64,000 nt of DNA, from the NCBI GenBank assembly GCA_035699745.1, contig DASSPH010000017.1, forward strand, positions 1 through 64,000, read 5' to 3'. Source of the DNA: Vicinamibacterales bacterium (GTDB lineage Bacteria; Acidobacteriota; Vicinamibacteria; Vicinamibacterales; 2-12-FULL-66-21). Made by a program: the position numbers and the translations under genes. A model generated the notes under the pieces. It had not been told where the DNA came from and made no database searches. It worked only from the letters and a program-made list of their open reading frames with translations. Of the stretch, positions 1 through 8,450 are shown in pieces. The first letter of the stretch is position 1; each line of letters starts with the position of its first letter.

Positions 1-905
1 AGGAGATCGACTTCCGCGTCTCGATCCTGCCGACGCTGTTCGGCGAGAAGATCGTCATGCGCCTGCTCGACAAGGACAAGCTGATGCTCGACATGACGAA
101 GCTCGGGTTCGAGCCCGACTCGCTTCGCAAGCTCGAGATCGCCATCGCCAGGCCGTGGGGCATGGTGCTGGTCACCGGCCCGACCGGCAGCGGCAAGACC
201 AACACGCTCTATTCGTCGATCGCCAAGATCAACACGCCGGAAACCAACATCATGACGGCGGAAGACCCCGTCGAGTTCAACCTCGTCGGCGTCAACCAGG
301 TGCAGGTGCGCGAGAACATCGGGCTGAACTTCGCCGCCGCGCTGCGCTCCTTCCTTCGCCAGGACCCCAACATCATCCTGGTCGGCGAAATCCGCGACTT
401 CGAGACGGCGGAAATCGCGGTGAAGGCGTCGCTGACCGGCCACCTCGTGCTCTCGACGCTGCACACCAACGACGCGCCGAGCACGATCAGCCGCTTGATG
501 AACATGGGCATCGAGCCGTTCCTCGTCGCCAGCTCGGTGAACCTGATCTGCGCGCAGCGCCTGGTGCGCCGCCTGTGCACGGAGTGCAAGACCGATCACC
601 CGCACGATCCGCAGGCGCTGGTCGCCGCCGGCTTCACCGAGGAGGAGGCGCACCGCGTCATCCCGAAGAAGGGCAAGGGCTGCGAGCGCTGCAACAACAC
701 CGGCTACAAGGGGCGGGTCGGCCTCTACGAGGTGATGGAGATCACCGACGAGCTGCGCGAGCTGATTCTCGTCGGCGCGTCCGCGCTCGAGTTGAAGAAG
801 AAGGCGGTGGACGAGGGCATGATCACGCTGCGGCGCAGCGGGCTGCACAAGGTGATGGAAGGCGTCACGTCGATCGAGGAAGTCGCGAGGGAGACGGTGA
901 AGTAG
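1..905 (+). CDS. pilB: Type IV pilus assembly ATPase PilB, C-terminal part (5' end outside window)
   Basis: The reading frame is open from the first bases of the window (codons from position 3), so this is the C-terminal part of a longer gene. PilB is the hexameric cytoplasmic GspE-family ATPase that powers pilus extension. Visible features are the Walker A motif GPTGSGKT, the Walker B region ILVGEIRD, the His-box stretch HLVLSTLHTND and the tetracysteine zinc site (CTEC, then CERC about 35 residues later) typical of extension ATPases. PilT lacks this zinc site, which separates the two. The internal ATG at 57 is not the true start, because conserved sequence continues upstream of it. pilT and pilC follow on the same strand. 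Confidence 0.96.
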   Translation, partial: EIDFRVSILPTLFGEKIVMRLLDKDKLMLDMTKLGFEPDSLRKLEIAIARPWGMVLVTGPTGSGKTNTLYSSIAKINTPETNIMTAEDPVEFNLVGVNQVQVRENIGLNFAAALRSFLRQDPNIILVGEIRDFETAEIAVKASLTGHLVLSTLHTNDAPSTISRLMNMGIEPFLVASSVNLICAQRLVRRLCTECKTDHPHDPQALVAAGFTEEEAHRVIPKKGKGCERCNNTGYKGRVGLYEVMEITDELRELILVGASALELKKKAVDEGMITLRRSGLHKVMEGVTSIEEVARETVK

Positions 906-1012
906 CAGTGCGCGGTGCGCGGTGCGCGGTGCGCAGTGCGCAGTGCCAGTGCGCAGTGCCAGTGCGCAGTGCCAGTGCGCAGTGCCAGTGCGCAGGCGCA
1001 GTGCGCAGTGCC
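906..1012. repeat. Imperfect 7-base tandem repeat array between pilB and pilT
   Basis: Starting just after the pilB stop, units of GCGCGGT grade into GCGCAGT and then alternate with a shortened GCCAGT, giving more than a dozen units. A second purine-rich run (variants of GAGAGCGG) lies at about 1027-1050. No ORF with coding character crosses it. It belongs to the family of short-word spacer repeats seen elsewhere in this window. Confidence 0.85.
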
Positions 1013-1082
1013 CGGCGGCCGTTGGGAGAGCGGAGAGCGGAAAGCGGAGAGCTGCTACTGAAAGCAGATAACTGAGACAAAT

Positions 1083-2222
1083 ATGGCAACCTTACCCGAA
1101 CTGCTGCAGACGCTGGTCGAGAACAGCGGTTCCGACCTTCACATCACCACCGACACGCCGCCGCAGATCCGTGTGCACGGGCATCTGAAGCCGCTGGACC
1201 TGCCGCCGCTCGGGCCGGCCGACACCAAGTCGCTCGCCTACAGCGTGCTGACCGATCAGCAGAAGAAGCGGTTCGAAGAGGCGCAGGAGCTGGACTTCTC
1301 GTTCGGCATCCGCGGCATCGCGCGCTTCCGCTGCAACGTCTTCAACCAGCGCGGCGCCGTCGCCGCCGTCTACCGCGTCATCCCCGAGCAGATCAAAGGG
1401 TTCCATGAACTCGGCCTGCCGCCGGTGCTGGCGACGCTGGCGGAGCGGCCGCGCGGGCTGGTGCTCGTCACCGGGCCGACCGGATCGGGCAAGTCGACGA
1501 CGCTGGCGGCGATGATCGACAAGATCAACACCGAGCGGCACGAGCACATCCTCACCATCGAGGACCCGATCGAGTTCGTCCACCCGCACAAGGGCTGCCT
1601 GGTCAACCAGCGCGAGGTGCACCAGGACACGCAGGGGTTCGCCAACGCGCTGCGCGCCGCGCTCCGCGAGGATCCGGACATCGTGCTGATCGGCGAGCTG
1701 CGCGATCTCGAGACCATCGAATCCGCGCTGCGCATCGCCGAGACCGGCCACTTGACGTTCGCGACGCTGCACACCAACTCGGCGGCGCAGACCATCAACC
1801 GCATCATCGACGTCTTCCCGGCGCACCAGCAGGGGCAGATCCGCACGCAGCTCTCGCTCGTGCTCGAAGGGATCGTCTGTCAGGCGCTGCTGCCGCGCGC
1901 CGACGGCAAGGGACGCGTCGTCTCGCTCGAGATCATGGTGCCGAACCCGGCGATCCGCAACCTGATTCGCGACGACAAGGTGCACCAGATCTATTCGACG
2001 ATGCAGACCGGGCAGGAGAAGCTCGGGATGCAGACGATGAACCAGTCGCTGGCGACGCTGTATCAGAAGCGACTGATCACCCTCGAGGCGGCGATGAACG
2101 CGTCGTCGCTCAAGGACGAACTGGAGCAGATGATCAATCGCGGCGCCGGCGTGGTCGCGGGCGCCGGCATGGGACACCGGCCGGGCGCTGGTCTTCCGAA
2201 CCGGCCGCCGGTCGCCCGGTAG
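1083..2222 (+). CDS. pilT: Twitching motility / pilus retraction ATPase PilT
   Basis: The 379-residue protein has the normal PilT length. PilT is the hexameric ATPase that depolymerises the type IV pilus and so drives retraction and twitching. The N-terminal PAS-like domain carries SGSDLHITT. The Walker A GPTGSGKST is at about residues 131-139, followed by the Asp box and the Walker B region IVLIGELRD. The AIRNLIRD motif near residue 300 is the PilT signature needed for retraction. There is no tetracysteine zinc site. The start ATG is preceded by an A-rich leader rather than a strong ribosome binding site. The last 20 or so residues are Gly/Pro-rich and poorly conserved. Confidence 0.97.
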   Translation: MATLPELLQTLVENSGSDLHITTDTPPQIRVHGHLKPLDLPPLGPADTKSLAYSVLTDQQKKRFEEAQELDFSFGIRGIARFRCNVFNQRGAVAAVYRVIPEQIKGFHELGLPPVLATLAERPRGLVLVTGPTGSGKSTTLAAMIDKINTERHEHILTIEDPIEFVHPHKGCLVNQREVHQDTQGFANALRAALREDPDIVLIGELRDLETIESALRIAETGHLTFATLHTNSAAQTINRIIDVFPAHQQGQIRTQLSLVLEGIVCQALLPRADGKGRVVSLEIMVPNPAIRNLIRDDKVHQIYSTMQTGQEKLGMQTMNQSLATLYQKRLITLEAAMNASSLKDELEQMINRGAGVVAGAGMGHRPGAGLPNRPPVAR

Positions 2223-2247
2223 CTTTGGGGTTGGGCTTTGGGATTTT

Positions 2248-2278
2248 CGAACCTCGAACCTCGAACCTCGGACCTCGG
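2248..2278. repeat. Short 7-base tandem repeat (CGAACCT) between pilT and pilC
   Basis: Three exact CGAACCT units and one CGGACCT unit lie head to tail in the 70-base spacer, ending about 15 bases before the pilC start. The preceding bases (2224-2244) are a looser run of TTGGG-type words. This is one of several spacers with its own repeat word. Confidence 0.85.
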
Positions 2279-2293
2279 TAATCGGAGCATGTG

Positions 2294-3514
2294 ATGCCTA
2301 CTTTTGCGTATAGCGGACGGACGCGGGCCGGACAGACGGTGACCGGCGAGCGCGTCGCGGAGACGGTCGACGCGGCCATCGCGGCGCTGCGCCGCGAACA
2401 GATCCAGGTGACGCGTATCGATCCGGCGAAGGCCGCCGCCGAGCCCAAGGTGAAGGCCAAGAGCGGGGCAAAGGGGGCCAAGGCGCCGGCGAAGAACCTG
2501 GCGATCTTCACCCGGCAGTTCTCGGTCATGATCGACGCCGGGCTGCCGCTCGTGCAGTGTCTCGACATCCTCGGCAAGCAGGAGCCCGACAAGGGGTTCT
2601 CCGGCGTGATCCTGCAGGTGCGCTCCGACGTCGAATCGGGCGCGGCGCTGGCCGACGCGATGAAGAAGCACCCGCGCGCGTTCGACGCGCTCTACTCGAA
2701 CATGATCGCGGCGGGCGAGGCCGGCGGCATCCTCGACACCATCCTCAAGCGGCTGGCGGTCTACATCGAGAAGAACGTCAAGCTGAAGGGGCAGGTCAAG
2801 TCGGCGATGATCTACCCGGCGGCGGTCATCATCATCGCGACGATCGTGGTGGCGGCGATTCTGTGGAAGGTCATCCCGACCTTCGCGCAGCTGTTCGCCG
2901 GCCTCGGCGCCCAGTTGCCGCTGCCGACCCGCGTGGTCATCGCCGCCAGCGACAACCTCGTGGCGTACGGACCGTTCATCCTCGTCGGCCTCGGCGGCGT
3001 CGGCTTCGCCATCAAGAAGTACTACGAGACCCCGGCGGGGCGCTATCAGATCGACGCGCTGGTGCTGAAGATGCCGATTCTCGGCATGATCATGCGCAAG
3101 ATCGCGGTGGCCCGCTTCTGCCGGACGCTGTCGACGCTGCTCTCGTCCGGCGTGCCGATTCTCGACGGCCTCGACATCACGGCGCGCACCGCCGGCAACG
3201 CGGTGGTGGAGGAAGCGATCCAGAAGACGCGCTCCAGCATCGAGCGCGGCGAAACCGTGTCGGCGCCGCTGCGCGAGACCAACGTATTCCCGTCGATGGT
3301 GGTGCAGATGATCAACGTCGGCGAGACCACGGGCGCGCTCGACGCGATGCTGGCGAAGATCGCCGACTTCTACGAGGAGGAAGTCGACACCGCCGTGGCC
3401 GGACTGCTGACGCTGATGGAACCGATCATGATCGCCGTCCTCGGCGGCGTGGTCGGCGGCATCGTCATCGCGATGTACATGCCGATCTTCGACCTGATCT
3501 CGAAGTTGACGTAG
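2294..3514 (+). CDS. pilC: Type IV pilus inner membrane platform protein PilC
   Basis: This is the GspF/PilC-family polytopic inner membrane protein, the platform that couples PilB/PilT rotation to pilin insertion or removal. The 406 residues contain two T2SSF domains (about residues 70-190 and 270-400), each followed by hydrophobic segments. The stretch beginning NLAIFTRQFSVMIDAGLPL is the typical family start of domain one, and MEPIMIAVLGGVVGGIV is the typical C-terminal membrane segment. GTG at 2291 and ATG at 2294 are both in frame. I chose ATG because GGAG at 2284-2287 is then better spaced. The pilB-pilT-pilC-pilS-pilR order is a common arrangement. Confidence 0.96.
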   Translation: MPTFAYSGRTRAGQTVTGERVAETVDAAIAALRREQIQVTRIDPAKAAAEPKVKAKSGAKGAKAPAKNLAIFTRQFSVMIDAGLPLVQCLDILGKQEPDKGFSGVILQVRSDVESGAALADAMKKHPRAFDALYSNMIAAGEAGGILDTILKRLAVYIEKNVKLKGQVKSAMIYPAAVIIIATIVVAAILWKVIPTFAQLFAGLGAQLPLPTRVVIAASDNLVAYGPFILVGLGGVGFAIKKYYETPAGRYQIDALVLKMPILGMIMRKIAVARFCRTLSTLLSSGVPILDGLDITARTAGNAVVEEAIQKTRSSIERGETVSAPLRETNVFPSMVVQMINVGETTGALDAMLAKIADFYEEEVDTAVAGLLTLMEPIMIAVLGGVVGGIVIAMYMPIFDLISKLT

Positions 3515-3554
3515 GCACCGGCATCCAGAATCCGACGAACCGAAAGCACCAGGC

Positions 3555-5285
3555 ATGACAGGGCCAACGAGCCGCGCGGGAGAGTCCGAGGGACGAAGCC
3601 CCTCGGCCGAGCACGCCGCACGGCGGCATCGGCTGTTGTGGCTGATCGCCGGCCGCGCGGCGGCGATCACGGCGCTCCTCGGCTCGGCGATCCTCGTCGA
3701 GTACCGCGGGCTGGGGGTGTTTCCCATCGACCCGTTCTTCGGGCTGCTCGGCCTCACCTACGCGCTGACGATCGTCTGGATCCTGACGCTGCGGTTCGTC
3801 GATCGCCACCCGTGGCTGATCGACGTGCAGCTGGCGTGCGACGCGCTGATCGCGTCGGCGATCGTGTATCTGACCGGCGGCGTGGGGAGCTACTTCTCGA
3901 CCCTCTACACGCTGCCGATCATCGCCGCGAGCATGGTGCAGTCGTGGCGCGGTGGGCTGACGGTCAGCGTGCTGAGCGCAGCGATCTACTCCGCGCTCGT
4001 CATCGCGCAATACCAGCACGTGCCGCTGCCGCTGGTGGTCCCGCCCGAGAGCCTGCCGGCGCCGCGGATGGCGTTCTACTCGGTGGGGCTGAACGTCTTC
4101 GGGTTCCTCGCCGTCGCCGCGCTGAGCGGCTACCTGGCGGAGGGCCTGCGGCGGACCGGGGCGCAACTCGCCGAGACGTCGACGCAGCTCGCGGATCTCC
4201 AGGCGTTCAACCAGCACGTCATCGACAGCCTGACCAGCGGCCTCGCGACCTGCGACGTGCAGGGACGGCTGCTGACCTTCAACCACGCGGCCGAGGCGAT
4301 TACCGGCGTTCCCGCGACTGATGCCGTCGGCGCCGACGTGCTGGCCGTGCTGCAGCTGCCGCCGCCGTTCCGCGCGCTGTTCGATCCCGGCCCGCGTCCG
4401 GTGCTGAAGCGCCGGGAGTACGGCTTCACCCGACCAGGCGGGCGGCCGATCGAGCTGGGCATCACCGTGGCGCCGCTGATCACGCCGCGCGGCGAGAGCG
4501 GGTTCCTGTTCACGTTCCTCGACGTGACCGAGCTGAAGCGCAAGGATCGCGAGGCCCGCGTGCAGCAGCGCCTCGCCGCCGTCGGCGAAATGGCCGCCGG
4601 CATCGCGCACGAGATCCGCAATCCGCTGGCGTCGATGGCCGGGTCGATCCAGATCCTGCGCGACGAGCTGCCGCTCACCAGCGAGCAGTCGCAGCTCATG
4701 GACATCGTGCTGCGCGAGTCGGACCGGCTGAACGAGACGATTCGCAACTTCCTGGCGTTCGCCAAGCCGCAGCGCTCGGCGGCGACCGACTTCGACGTCC
4801 GCCGCGTGGTCAGCGACGCGGCGCGGCTGCTCGAGAACAGCGCCGACGTCACCGCCGCCCACGCCATCGTCGTCGACGTGCCGCCGGATCCGGTGATCCT
4901 GCACGCCGACGAAGCGCAGATCCGGCAGATCGTGTGGAACCTCGCCACCAACGGGCTGCGCGCGATGCCCTCCGGGGGCCGGCTGCGGCTCGAGGTCCGG
5001 CGCGCGGCATCGGACGCCGCCGAGGGGGACGTGATCGTGGCGGTGCGCGACGACGGGGTGGGAATCGCGCCGGAAGACATGGACACCATCTTCCAGCCGT
5101 TCCGCGGCGGTTTCAGGGGAGGGACCGGGCTCGGACTCTCGATCGTCCACCGTATCGCGAGCGACTACGGCGGCGAAGTCCGCGTGGCCTCGGAGAAGGG
5201 GAAAGGCACCAGCGTGGAAGTGGCACTCCCGGTCGGCAGGCAGACCACACCGGAATGGGCGGCACCCGCCCGGGAGGAGGTCTGA
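3555..5285 (+). CDS. pilS: Sensor histidine kinase PilS (NtrB class)
   Basis: The 576-residue protein has an N-terminal hydrophobic region (about residues 28-200) with roughly six membrane segments, as in PilS. A PAS domain follows (about 215-325), then a HisKA domain with the phospho-acceptor histidine in GIAHEIRNPLA near residue 350, and an ATPase domain with the N box (NLATNGLRAM), G1 (DDGVGI) and G2 (GGTGLGLSI). It should autophosphorylate and control PilR, which starts two bases after its stop. In studied systems PilS senses pilin levels in the inner membrane. Its position directly before pilR and the pilA genes fits that role. Confidence 0.93.
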   Translation: MTGPTSRAGESEGRSPSAEHAARRHRLLWLIAGRAAAITALLGSAILVEYRGLGVFPIDPFFGLLGLTYALTIVWILTLRFVDRHPWLIDVQLACDALIASAIVYLTGGVGSYFSTLYTLPIIAASMVQSWRGGLTVSVLSAAIYSALVIAQYQHVPLPLVVPPESLPAPRMAFYSVGLNVFGFLAVAALSGYLAEGLRRTGAQLAETSTQLADLQAFNQHVIDSLTSGLATCDVQGRLLTFNHAAEAITGVPATDAVGADVLAVLQLPPPFRALFDPGPRPVLKRREYGFTRPGGRPIELGITVAPLITPRGESGFLFTFLDVTELKRKDREARVQQRLAAVGEMAAGIAHEIRNPLASMAGSIQILRDELPLTSEQSQLMDIVLRESDRLNETIRNFLAFAKPQRSAATDFDVRRVVSDAARLLENSADVTAAHAIVVDVPPDPVILHADEAQIRQIVWNLATNGLRAMPSGGRLRLEVRRAASDAAEGDVIVAVRDDGVGIAPEDMDTIFQPFRGGFRGGTGLGLSIVHRIASDYGGEVRVASEKGKGTSVEVALPVGRQTTPEWAAPAREEV

Positions 5286-5287
5286 TC

Positions 5288-6727
<1,440 letters not shown>

Positions 6728-6738
6728 GCCATCCGATA

Positions 6739-6796
6739 TGACAATAGCTGACAGTTTAGGGCACGGAATCCGCGCCACGAACTGTCAGGTCTGACA
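6739..6796. promoter_or_regulatory. Putative PilR enhancer: four TGTCA/TGACA boxes upstream of pilA1
   Basis: TGACA occurs at 6739-6743, 6749-6753 and 6792-6796, and its complement TGTCA at 6783-6787. Three of the four sit in the wider form CTGACA/CTGTCAG. They lie about 110-165 bases upstream of the sigma-54 core, a usual enhancer distance. Known PilR sites are short C/G-TGTC repeats, so the match is suggestive. That PilR binds here is inference. Confidence 0.55.
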
Positions 6797-6903
6797 AATA
6801 TTGGCAACATTTTCTGGCACCCCACCCGGCCGGCGCCCTCGCACCGTCGTCCTAATTGCAGCTGCTGCAACACTTAGGCGAATCCGGCGGGCACCGGCGG
6901 CCG

Positions 6904-6919
6904 CGGCACCTGCCTTGCT
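6904..6919 (+). promoter_or_regulatory. Sigma-54 promoter of pilA1
   Basis: The sequence CGGCACCTGCCTTGCT has GG and GC exactly ten bases apart and matches the -24/-12 consensus (TGGCACG-N4-TTGCW) closely. The predicted transcript start near 6930 leaves a leader of about 59 bases before pilA1. The site lies between the TGTCA boxes and the gene, as expected for a PilR-dependent promoter. Confidence 0.75.
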
Positions 6920-6988
6920 CAGTCCGGGACCGGCGCAACCAGCGTTGCGAGCTTCCGTTTCTCAAACTTTGGAGGAAGAGGGTTTCAC

Positions 6989-7504
6989 ATGCGCAATCAG
7001 AAGGGTTTCACGCTCATCGAGCTCCTGATCGTCGTCGCGATCATCGGCATCATCGCCGCGATCGCGGTCCCCGGCCTGCTCCGCGCCCGTATCTCGGGTA
7101 ACGAGGCCTCCGCCATTGGTTCGCTGCGCGCGGTCAGCAGCGCCCAGTCCACGTTCGCGGCCTCCTGCGCCAACGGCATGTATGCGCAGAGCCTGACCAC
7201 GCTGGGCAGCGGCCCCTCGGGCGGCTCGGCGTTCATCAGCCCGGACCTCGGCGCGAGCGCGACGGTGACCAAGAGCGGCTACTCGGTCTCGATGACCGGG
7301 ACCGCGGCGACCGGCACCACGGCGTGCAACGGCGCCACCGGCCTGGCCTCGGGCTACCACGCCTGGGCGGATCCGGTCTCGACGTCGACCGGCACGCGCT
7401 ACTTCTTCACCAACACGACGGGCACGATCTGGCAGGCGACCAGCTCGATCGGCTCGGGCGGCAGCGACACGGCCTCCCCCTCGGGCGGCACCGCGATCCA
7501 GTAG
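6989..7504 (+). CDS. pilA: Major type IV pilin PilA, copy 1
   Basis: The 171-residue prepilin has a six-residue charged leader ending in Gly (MRNQKG), then mature Phe and the fifth-residue Glu (FTLIE), followed by the long hydrophobic alpha-1 helix. PilD, encoded at 17702, should cut after Gly6 and methylate Phe. The globular domain is rich in Ser, Thr and Gly and has exactly two cysteines (C60 and C113), which could form one disulfide. GGAGGAAGAG upstream is a good ribosome binding site. It is nearly identical to pilA copy 2: only two residues differ in the mature part. Confidence 0.96.
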   Translation: MRNQKGFTLIELLIVVAIIGIIAAIAVPGLLRARISGNEASAIGSLRAVSSAQSTFAASCANGMYAQSLTTLGSGPSGGSAFISPDLGASATVTKSGYSVSMTGTAATGTTACNGATGLASGYHAWADPVSTSTGTRYFFTNTTGTIWQATSSIGSGGSDTASPSGGTAIQ

Positions 7505-7539
7505 TAACGGACCTCACCTCACTCTGAGGACGGAAGCAA

Positions 7540-7573
7540 GCCGGGTTCGCCGAGAGGCGGACCCGGCGTTTTC
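7540..7573 (+). terminator. Intrinsic terminator after pilA1
   Basis: GCCGGGTTCGCC and GGCGGACCCGGC pair across a GAGA loop (one G-T wobble), followed by a short T run (GTTTTCG). It lies 36 bases after the pilA1 stop and before the separate pilA2 promoter, so the two pilins are probably separate transcripts. Confidence 0.8.
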
Positions 7574-7626
7574 GTGTACCGGTCCGCGCCGGTCCTGCCG
7601 ACTGCGTCCCCCCGGACGACAATTGC

Positions 7627-7659
7627 TGTCATGACGCCGCTGGTTGTCACCTCCGACAA
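7627..7659. promoter_or_regulatory. Putative PilR enhancer boxes upstream of pilA2
   Basis: TGTCA occurs at 7627-7631 (inside TGTCATGAC) and 7645-7649, with a GACAA element just after. They lie about 75-100 bases upstream of the pilA2 sigma-54 core, repeating the arrangement at pilA1. Binding by PilR is inferred. Confidence 0.5.
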
Positions 7660-7724
7660 CCCTGTAAGACCGCTAAGTTCAAGCCGATACGTCTCTTAGC
7701 GAGCTTCGGTGCGAACGGCCGGGC

Positions 7725-7740
7725 TGGCATCGCCGTTGCT
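7725..7740 (+). promoter_or_regulatory. Sigma-54 promoter of pilA2
   Basis: TGGCATCGCCGTTGCT has GG and GC ten bases apart and an exact TTGCT -12 half. The predicted transcript start near 7751 leaves a leader of about 24 bases that contains the ribosome binding site AGGAGA at 7763-7768. Confidence 0.75.
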
Positions 7741-7774
7741 CATCCATGTGCATCCTCTTTTCAGGAGATGCAGA

Positions 7775-8296
7775 ATGAAAGTCCGGAATCAGAACGGGTT
7801 CACACTCATCGAGCTGCTGATCGTCGTCGCGATCATCGGCATCATTGCGGCGATCGCGGTCCCCGGTCTGCTCCGGGCCCGCATCTCCGGCAATGAGGCG
7901 TCGGCCATCGGATCGCTGCGCGCCGTGAGCAGCGCGCAGTCCACGTTCGCGGCGTCCTGCGCCAACGGCATGTATGCGCAGGACCTGACCACGCTCGGCA
8001 GCGGCCCCTCGGGCGGTTCGGCATTCATCAGCCCGGACCTCGGCGCGAGCGCGACGGTGACCAAGAGCGGCTACTCGGTCTCGATGACCGGGACCGCCGC
8101 GACCGGCTCCACGGCCTGCAACGGCGCCACCGGCCTGGCCTCGGGCTACCACGCCTGGGCTGATCCGGTCTCGACGTCGACCGGCACGCGCTACTTCTTC
8201 ACCAACACGACCGGCACGATCTGGCAGGCGACCAGCTCGATCGGCTCGGGCGGCAGCGACACGGCGTCCCCCTCGGGCGGCACGGCGATCCAGTAA
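7775..8296 (+). CDS. pilA: Major type IV pilin PilA, copy 2
   Basis: The 173-residue prepilin has the leader MKVRNQNG and mature start FTLIE. The mature protein differs from copy 1 only at the residues equivalent to S68 (Asp here) and T110 (Ser here). Both cysteines are kept. An upstream in-frame ATG at 7709 would add 22 residues, but the start at 7775 has the spaced AGGAGA and gives a normal leader. The near identity points to recent duplication or ongoing gene conversion. The separate promoter and terminator show that the copy can be expressed independently. Confidence 0.95.
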   Translation: MKVRNQNGFTLIELLIVVAIIGIIAAIAVPGLLRARISGNEASAIGSLRAVSSAQSTFAASCANGMYAQDLTTLGSGPSGGSAFISPDLGASATVTKSGYSVSMTGTAATGSTACNGATGLASGYHAWADPVSTSTGTRYFFTNTTGTIWQATSSIGSGGSDTASPSGGTAIQ

Positions 8297-8305
8297 CAGC
8301 TGGAG

Positions 8306-8364
8306 GATCGGGTGATCGGGTGATCGGGTGATCGGGTGATCGAGCGATCGATCACCCGATTTTC
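8306..8364 (+). terminator. GATCGGGT tandem repeat forming a probable terminator after pilA2
   Basis: Four exact 8-base GATCGGGT units (8306-8337) run into an inverted copy. ATCGGGTGATCG at 8331-8342 pairs with CGATCACCCGAT at 8349-8360, followed by TTTT. The array therefore supplies both arms of a terminator-like hairpin just after the pilA2 stop. Confidence 0.7.
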
Positions 8365-8398
8365 CGTTCATGCGATTCGATCGATCCGCCGATAATCC

Positions 8399-8450
8399 GA
8401 TCGCCCGATAACCCGATCGCCCGATCACCCGATCGCCCGATCACCCGATG
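8399..8450. repeat. Inverted-orientation 8-base repeat array running into the next start codon
   Basis: About six units of CGATCGCC / CGATCACC follow one another, with the last truncated unit CGATG containing the proposed ATG of the next gene. They are the complement of the GATCGGGT array 60 bases upstream, so the two arrays can pair. Confidence 0.85.

Noticed and set aside
57-905. Complete small PilB starting at position 57
   Set aside because: Conserved PilB sequence continues in frame upstream to the window edge, so this is a truncated view of a longer gene.
6815-6830. TGGCAC element upstream of pilA1 as an alternative sigma-54 promoter
   Set aside because: The -12 GC is at the wrong spacing (11 bases) and no TTGC is present; 6904-6919 is far better.
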